A stretch of DNA of 64,000 bases from Hyaloperonospora brassicae (Eukaryota > Oomycota > Peronosporomycetes > Peronosporales > Peronosporaceae). The DNA is taken from assembly GCA_947650285.1 (NCBI GenBank), contig CANTFL010001387.1, positions 186,001-250,000 on the forward strand. Reading direction: 5' to 3'. The notes under the pieces are model-generated. The model was not told the DNA's origin. It ran no database searches and saw nothing but the letters and a program-made list of their open reading frames with translations. Made by a program: the position numbers and the translations under genes. Every line of letters begins with the position of its first letter. Within the stretch, counting starts at the first letter, position 1. Shown here piece by piece: positions 57,646 to 64,000 of the stretch.

Positions 57646-59787
57646 ATGAGCGCACTCGTGACGGTCGCGACGTGCAACTTGAACCAATGGGCGCTCGACT
57701 TTGACGGGAACCTCGAGCGCATCCTCCATTCCATCTACGTGGCCAAGCAACGCGGGGCGCGCTACCGCGTAGGGCCCGAGCTCGAGGTCTGTGGCTACGG
57801 CTGCGAAGACCATTTCCTTGAACAAGACACGTTTTACCACTGCTGGCAGTCGCTTGAGACGATTTTGCGCTCGGACGCGACCAATGGCATTGTGTGTGAC
57901 ATTGGTATGCCAGTGATGCACAACGGCGTGCGCTACAACTGCCGCGTGTTCTGCCTCAACCAGCGCATCGTCTTGATTCGGCCCAAGCTCTTTCTGGCAG
58001 ACGATGGCAATTACCGGGAGACGCGCTGGTTCACGACGTGGAAGGCACATGCTGGAAAACGCACATTGGACGGGCTCGATCAGTTTGTACTACCTGTGAG
58101 TCTACAGCAATACACGGGTGCTGTTCACGTCCCTTTTGGTCCAGGGGCTGTGTCGCTGCTTGACACGACGTGCGCGTCCGAGACCTGCGAGGAGCTCTTT
58201 ACGCCCGGCAGTCCGCACATCAACCTCGGTCTAGCGGGTGTCGAGATCATTGGCAACGGCTCCGGCTCGCACCATCAGCTGCGGAAGCTGCATCAGCGCA
58301 TGGATCTGATTCGAGGCGCTACGACTAAAAGCGGCGGCGTGTACTTGTACGCCAATCAACAAGGGTGTGACGGTGGTCGTCTGTACTATGACGGCTGCGC
58401 TGTCATTGTGGTGAATGGTCAAGTGGTAGCGCAAGGCTCACAATTTTCGGTGAAGGATGTCGAGGTAGTAACGGCCACAGTGGATCTGGATGATGTGAGG
58501 TCGTACCGCGGCTCAGTGAGCAGTCGAAGCGAGCAAGCGAGCTCGTTAGATACGGTGGTAGCCAAGGTGCACGTCGATTTTAGATTGTGCCACGATGAGA
58601 TGTTGTTTGTCAAGCCAACTGCTGCTGTGGAAGTGCACTACCACGTGCCCGAGGAAGAGATTGCCCTCGGACCAGCGTGTTGGATGTGGGATTATCTGCG
58701 ACGAAGTGGAGGTAGCGGATTCTTCTTGCCATTGTCAGGCGGCGCGGACTCGTCGTCTGTGGCATGCATTGTTGGCGTGATGTGCCATCTCGTAGTTGAG
58801 GCCGCCAACAAGGGTGATGAGCGGGTTGTACAGGACGTGCAGCGGATTATGAGCACCTTAGGCCAAGAATATCAACCTTTGACGCCTGCTGAGCTCGCAT
58901 CGCACATTCTCCACACCACGTACATGGGAACGAAGAATAGCTCGGCCGCCACCAAGAAACGTGCTGCAACACTTGCGAAAGAAATTGGGTCCTACCATCT
59001 TGACATGGGTATGGACATGATGGTGGATGCCGTGGTCAAAACTTTTTCGGTGCTGACTGGCAAGACCCCTCAGTACCTTTCTCGCGGAGGGACCTTGCAA
59101 GAGGATCTCGCGCTGCAAAATATCCAGGCGCGTCTTCGAATGGTAATGGCTTACCTCCTTGCCCAGCTCCTGCCGTGGGTGCGGTCCAAGACCGGCTTCC
59201 TACTTGTGCTCAGTTCCGGTAACGTAGATGAAGCGTTGCGTGGGTACATGACGAAGTACGACTGCAGCAGCGGTGATTTGAACCCGATTGGCGCAGTGTC
59301 GAAGGGTGACTTGAAGAAACTGCTTCGCTGGGCTGCTGTCAAATACAACTACCCCGCTCTACAGACTGTCGAACAGGCGCCGCCGACTGCAGAACTTCGT
59401 CCTACCGACGAGAATGCCGGAGAAGATGCTGATCATTCTCAGCTTGACGAGGACGACATGGGGATGACGTATGACGAGCTAGGCATTTTCGGTCGATTGC
59501 GAAAGATTGACCGCTGCGGTCCTTACTGGATGTTTCGCAAGCTCACGCACATGTGGACTCTTTTGACGCCCACGGATGTGGCAACGAAGGTCAAGCGATT
59601 CTTCTTCTATTACTCCATCAACCGCCACAAGATGACGACACTGACTCCGTCCTATCACGCCGAGAACTACTCTCCTGATGACAACCGTTTCGACTTGCGC
59701 CCGTTTCTATACAACGCGCGCTGGGATCGCCAGTTTGACTCCATCGATACGCTTGCTGCGAAAATGGAAGAGAAAAGGAAGCTGTGA
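57646..59787 (+). CDS. NADSYN1: Glutamine-dependent NAD+ synthetase
   Basis: Single exon, 713 aa, the usual eukaryotic length. The N-terminal nitrilase-type glutaminase domain has the catalytic Glu45 in [15 protein letters not shown]. The catalytic Lys lies in [15 protein letters not shown] and the Cys in the [13 protein letters not shown] segment. The C-terminal synthetase domain has the PP-loop SGGADSSS at residues 364-371, plus [21 protein letters not shown] and [20 protein letters not shown]. The glutaminase feeds ammonia through a tunnel to convert nicotinate adenine dinucleotide (as its AMP-activated form) to NAD+. All active residues that I can check are intact. Its stop lies 4 bases from the stop of the opposing kinase gene. 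Confidence 0.96.
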   Translation: MSALVTVATCNLNQWALDFDGNLERILHSIYVAKQRGARYRVGPELEVCGYGCEDHFLEQDTFYHCWQSLETILRSDATNGIVCDIGMPVMHNGVRYNCRVFCLNQRIVLIRPKLFLADDGNYRETRWFTTWKAHAGKRTLDGLDQFVLPVSLQQYTGAVHVPFGPGAVSLLDTTCASETCEELFTPGSPHINLGLAGVEIIGNGSGSHHQLRKLHQRMDLIRGATTKSGGVYLYANQQGCDGGRLYYDGCAVIVVNGQVVAQGSQFSVKDVEVVTATVDLDDVRSYRGSVSSRSEQASSLDTVVAKVHVDFRLCHDEMLFVKPTAAVEVHYHVPEEEIALGPACWMWDYLRRSGGSGFFLPLSGGADSSSVACIVGVMCHLVVEAANKGDERVVQDVQRIMSTLGQEYQPLTPAELASHILHTTYMGTKNSSAATKKRAATLAKEIGSYHLDMGMDMMVDAVVKTFSVLTGKTPQYLSRGGTLQEDLALQNIQARLRMVMAYLLAQLLPWVRSKTGFLLVLSSGNVDEALRGYMTKYDCSSGDLNPIGAVSKGDLKKLLRWAAVKYNYPALQTVEQAPPTAELRPTDENAGEDADHSQLDEDDMGMTYDELGIFGRLRKIDRCGPYWMFRKLTHMWTLLTPTDVATKVKRFFFYYSINRHKMTTLTPSYHAENYSPDDNRFDLRPFLYNARWDRQFDSIDTLAAKMEEKRKL

Positions 59788-59791
59788 TCCG

Positions 59792-61935
59792 TCATTTGGG
59801 CCAGAATTGCAGCTGCTTGCTAGCGGCTATGGCTATAGCGTCGTTGATGTCCTTGATGTCGTCACCGCCGCTTACTAGAGTTGCAATAGTTGGTAGCAGA
59901 GCCGTGCTAATCGGTGACTGCGGATTGGAGATGGCTTCCTTGATGCTATCCTGTCGGCAAAATGAAAATCCACGAAACAGGTCACCATGCTCTTCGACAA
60001 AACCCGCTTCACACATCAGGTCTGAAACGGGCATCTCCGTAAACTTCTTGTCGAAATTGCTCGTGTCCACTTCGCCAGAAATGCTAGGTACTTTGGGAGG
60101 AGGAACACGGAGGGTTTCTGCCTTGTCCCAATTCACTGACTGCATCACTTCACGATGTTAGCACAACGTCCGAGAATGAACCATACAACTAGCGCACACC
60201 TTGAAAAACGGATGACGTTTTAGTGCCTGCACTCCCCTGACCACAAACATAGAGGACTTGCCGCCACCCAATCGCTTGCTCACGTTCCGTTCCAAGAGGG
60301 ACTTGATCAACGAGTGGGCTTCACCTGACAGCCAGCGTGGCAATTGGAGCTGCACAGTATTCGTCTCATGAGAACGGACAAGCTCTCACGGCGAGCACTA
60401 AAGCTCACCTTGGCTGAGATGATTTTCTTGTGCAAGTCTGCAGGAGACTTCGATCGAAATGGCGGACTTCCAATCAGCATTTCGTGTGCGAGAGCACCGA
60501 GCGACCACCAATCCACTGCCTGGGTCAAACAATATCAATACAGGCACGCTCGCTCGCTCATCTGCACGATGCGCATCCTACCGAGTCATATCCTTTGCCA
60601 AGAAGCATCTCGGGGGCCATGTATTCCTTCGTTCCGCACACTGTCAATAACTCCTGCCCTTCAACATATTCCTTCGCTAGACCAAAGTCGGTCAGCTTGA
60701 TGTGCCCTTCGGCTGAAATGAGAACGTTCTCCGGTTTTAGGTCGCTAAAGAGGATAGTGTTCAGTAATGTTACGTCAGTGGTCTACACGGTGTGGAAGAA
60801 ATGACTGCACGAACCGGTGTATGATGCCATGTCCGTGTAAATGCTCCAGCGCTAGAACCATCTCGGCCAAATAGAAGCGAACGGCGTCCTTTGGAACGCA
60901 CCAAGAGTCAACCAGATGGTCGCAAAAATCAATCTTGTAATATACCTTACCTCAGTAAATGTGCCCTCCTCTTTCATATACGAAAACAGCTCTCCTCCAG
61001 ACTGATACTCCATCACGAGATACACCTGATGCACAAGTGCAACGGGTCGGCTTTTACGGACTACATGGACTCTCACCACGCAAGAATGTTGTTACCTTCG
61101 ATTCTGTTTGGAAGGCGTAATTGAGCCCAATCACAAAAGGGTGGCGAATCTGTTCACGTGCAATGCATGATGCCAATCAACAAGCAAAGAGATTAAAACT
61201 GACTGCAAAAAGCCCTGCTCATCTACTGCAATCGGCAATCACACCTTCGTCATGACATTGCGCTCCGTTTTCATGTAATGCACGCTGTCCATATCAATCA
61301 CGAACTGCTTACTGATGATCTATCGCATTCAGAATCGACAGCATAAGCCGATAAAGCGGATTGCAGCAACAAGGCGAAATACTGTAGAATATCCGTGCTT
61401 CGCGTCGAGTACCTTCATGGCGTGCACTATTCCAGTGGTCGCGTGTCGCACCAATAGCACCTGCAAGCCCGCAGCAGTTAGACCACCACTGCACGTCATC
61501 ACCATCTGACGTACAAAGCCGAATCAATTGCTCGAACACTTGCACCTTTCCGAATGTGCCTTGTCCAATGACACTAAGCAACTGGAAATCTGCCAAACTT
61601 GCTGTCTTCGGGTCCCCTGAAGCACGTACCCTACGCATACGGATGTCCATGAGATCACTATGGACTCAATGATCACATTGCACGCATGGGTGCAATGTTT
61701 CTCGCACTCACGGAAGCATCACGGGCTCGCCGCCCAGATCCACCGGCTTTTTCCCATTGCGAAAGCATTCTTTGCACACTGGACGCGGCAGGTGTCGCTG
61801 TCCGCCGTGGAACCTGCACAGAATAACAACAGAAAGACGATCAGCTTCTTGACGCCAGCGTTTGTGTGCCAGCAGATGGACGTCTTCGCACTTGTTGAAG
61901 CCTTTCGTGACGCAGCATGCGGCACAGAGTGGCAT
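59792..61935 (-). CDS. AGC-family Ser/Thr protein kinase with Cys-rich N-terminus
   Basis: Eleven exons, complement(join(59792..60139,60200..60349,60409..60519,60582..60744,60815..60888,60951..61025,61096..61149,61245..61307,61413..61460,61546..61657,61712..61935)), 473 aa. The kinase domain has IGQGTFGKV, Lys128 in [18 protein letters not shown]218-LKPEN, LTDFG, and a [11 protein letters not shown] activation segment with a Thr. The AGC tail follows, with a turn-motif-like FTEMPVSD and the hydrophobic motif FRGFSF (Ser417). That layout is shared by S6K, AKT and PKC kinases, which are phosphorylated by PDK1 and by TOR complexes. Residues 1-75 have paired cysteines (CAACC, CKEC) and no PH domain. 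Exact subfamily is unclear. Tiny exons of 48-75 bases were placed by phase and conservation; exon 1 is least certain. Confidence 0.85.
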
Positions 61936-62244
61936 CGTCAAGCGAGGCGGCACGAACGTTGGCAGGTGCCTCTTTTCAGCCAATGGGAGCTCGCTTGCTC
62001 TGTGATTCGTTGAATATCGCGACAGCAGGAGCGCCGTCGGTGAGTGGACAACCGACAGAGAGCGTGTGTCAATTGTCGCTATTGCTGTTGCAGTTGTATG
62101 CAAAGCACAACGGTTGCCAGTGAGGCCTTGCCCTTGTATACTATCAGGCGATATATCCTTATGTAGAACTACGTACGCTGAGAAACTAGTGTATACGTAA
62201 GGCGAAAGGGTAGTGCATCAAACTCGGGTGCTCCCAATGCAACA

Positions 62245-62631
62245 GGTGAGCTTCTCACAAAGTTGTACGTCCGTTCAATGTCAATGCTCATGTATTTTTC
62301 TCCGTTTTACCGTTGTACTCCTGACAATGACTGCTACGTGCACGACTTCATCAGACACGAAGACTTGGATGTCTTCGTTGTTGCATCGTGATGATAGCGT
62401 CATTGCCGTCAAATTGGTAGCTGTAAGCTGTCGTTCCGTAATACTCGGCCATCAATTGATGCGGCTCTCACACTCCAACGATACGCCTCGTGACAATTTG
62501 TTGCTGACTATGGGTGGATGGATAAAGCGCCAACTCCCATTTGCATTTGTTTTTGCGACGAGGCGGGTGCCCAAAACTCTCTGATGTGGTGGAAGAAAGC
62601 GAGTGGTGCTTCCCAACATTTTAGTCGATAG
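62245..62631 (+). pseudogene. Decayed coding remnant of unknown origin
   Basis: One + strand frame keeps a protein-like text across the stretch, broken by an in-frame TGA-TAG pair and another TGA. Pieces include CYVHDFIRHEDLDVFVVAS, SIDAALTLQRYAS and QFVADYGWMDKAPTPICICF, then WWKKASGASQHFSR. I recognise no family; a transposon or an effector-type gene could leave such a trace. The flanks 61936-62244 and 62632-63277 show no gene; the left flank should hold the kinase promoter. Confidence 0.4.
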
Positions 62632-63277
62632 ATCTGTAAACGGCATGGACGTCTATGGATACATTTTGCATGGAAACTTTTGCGTACGAGGGTAAGTGCG
62701 ACTAGTAGAGATGACGTGTTCTCAAAATCACATGCCCTGAGCAGGAATCTCGCTGTTTTGGTAAGTCAGTTGGTGACAACGTCTCTGTCCAGAAGCAGTC
62801 AACAGCTGCATCTATCTACTGCAGCACATCGAAGTAGCCGACATATTGCAAGAAGAGGAGCAAAGTATTGTTTGGCGCGACCAATGAAGCAAGTTAGTGA
62901 CTAGTCGATCGCTTTGACCCCAAAGGAACTGCACGACTGCAAGCGCACGGTGTGACACATGGCTGAGTATGCTGGCGCCTCCACGTCTTTGTTTTCGTTC
63001 ACTGCGCGCGCAATACAATTTTTACAACGCAATCGATTAACGCGTTTACTTCTAAGACTGACGCGTTCAAGATCGTAGGCGTCTTTCGTATCAGCACACC
63101 CGTTTAGCCACCTTTATAGCTTACGCAGGCTGCTCAAATGACTGAGCGACACCAAATGGACTGCGTGTCGAGAAAAATGACAGTTAGACAAAGTGACACA
63201 CAGTAGCAAGAGAGCAAGTGATGTAGTTCGATCCAAAATCGTAATATACAGCAGCACGTCTCAATGCAGTCGGGACG

Positions 63278-64000
63278 CTACAGGAAAGCCCGCAGACCAT
63301 TGCTGCAAGGCCCCCCTTGTTGCCGGCTCGCATTCGCATCGTTCTCATCTTGTCGCAAAGCGCAATTCGAAGGGACGTTTTCTTTGCCTTCCTCCGCGCC
63401 ACTTCTCCCCACTTTGACATAAAAGAACATGTAACACGACTCCTGGCTTCGATACGATTGGAACGCATAGTCTGTCGAAATCTAACGAAACAGTCGATCG
63501 TGAGATTTGCATTGTTATAGCCGTTACGGATCGAGTCGCGTACCTTAGCTTCATGCGTATCATTTCGGCGTATCCATTGACCATGGGCATCGCACACGTC
63601 AGCGACGTAGTGTCCTTCGTCAATGCTCTTACCAAGGTGGTGAATAACACTCTGCGACACATACAAGCACAAATGAGCACAAAGTGGAAACGGAGTAGAT
63701 GTGCATTGCAAGCGCGAACGCACCTTCAGCACGTAGTGCTGTTCATTCCCTGACAAAGACGAATCGTCAATCGAGCGAACGGGATCGATCACAGCAGGAG
63801 GCACAACCAAGTCGCACCGCTTGAACGGCAAACCCGTGTGAGGGTGTACCTCAAAGCGCTTCAGATGCAGTACGAGGATCGGCGGCAGCGACTTGACCTC
63901 GTACGCCGATTCCGCCTCCTTGCCGACGTTGCACTTCTCACACGCCAATTCCAACACCTCCGCGTCAAATTGTTTTCGTAACAGCGTTTCCAACTCAATC
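63278..64000 (-). CDS. Ubiquitin-specific protease, 3' part (gene runs off the window)
   Basis: Three visible exons, complement(join(63278..63471,63528..63651,63724..64000)), about 198 codons before the stop; the 5' part lies beyond 64000. The first has a zinc-ribbon pair (CEKC) and LPPILVLHLKRFEVH, the USP beta-strand box. The second has VIHHLGKSIDEGHYVADV with the catalytic His in GHY, and RRNDTHEAK where the Asp/Asn of the triad sits. The third has YAFQSYRSQESCYMFFYVK, the conserved USP end, then a 40-residue charged tail. The enzyme removes ubiquitin from proteins; the substrate is unknown. The donor GTAACG at 63527 was chosen because it alone restores the C-terminal block. The unspliced frame runs to 63184 but loses that block. 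Confidence 0.88.

Noticed and set aside
63184..63277. Unspliced end of the ubiquitin protease frame (to 63184)
   Set aside because: Splicing at 63527/63472 restores the conserved USP C-terminal block, which the unspliced frame loses.

Overview
The window is nuclear DNA from a filamentous oomycete, most likely of the Peronosporales (Phytophthora or downy-mildew type). The clearest marker is an 805-residue protein joining a seven-helix receptor to a phosphatidylinositol phosphate kinase (54006-56423), an architecture typical of oomycetes. Short 50-100 base GT-AG introns, GC-rich codons, tightly packed genes and oomycete-style LINE and Ty3/gypsy retroelements agree with this. Exon maps below were built by hand from splice signals, reading phase and family conservation.

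Left gene block (1-22.7 kb): an unresolved stretch; mitochondrial-type thioredoxin (-); membrane class-3 lipase (+); protein phosphatase-1 inhibitor-3 (+); Polycomb PRC2 subunit SUZ12 (-); an unrecognised 989-aa protein with a discoidin-like domain (+); a CEP192/SPD-2-like centrosome protein (-); a mitochondrial pyrimidine-nucleotide carrier (+); La protein (+); and a CIP2A homologue (-). Two phosphatase regulators (inhibitor-3 for PP1, CIP2A for PP2A) lie in this block.

Repeat island (about 23.2-47 kb): an old LINE in + orientation, broken twice. A 7.7 kb Ty3/gypsy chromovirus in - orientation sits inside LINE ORF1 with a perfect 5-bp target-site duplication (GGACG). Removing it restores the ORF1 reading frame exactly. 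A ~1.3 kb LTR-like repeat sits between LINE ORF1 and ORF2, and a second copy plus a fragment lie at 44-45.8 kb. The gypsy LTRs carry a row of perfect short hairpins, and an antisense ORF lies against the 3' LTR. A ~3 kb AT-rich tract (40.9-44.0 kb) and 45.2-47.1 kb hold no gene I can recognise.

Right gene block (47.1-64 kb): glutathionyl-hydroquinone reductase (+), Raptor of TORC1 (-), Tctex1 dynein light chain (+), the GPCR-PIPK (-), glutamine-dependent NAD synthetase (+), an AGC protein kinase with a hydrophobic motif (-), a decayed coding remnant, and the 3' part of a ubiquitin-specific protease (-). Several signalling genes (Raptor, GPCR-PIPK, AGC kinase) are close together, but nothing shows co-regulation. 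Neighbouring genes mostly alternate strand, giving tail-to-tail pairs 4-200 bp apart and shared divergent promoters of 200-1200 bp.
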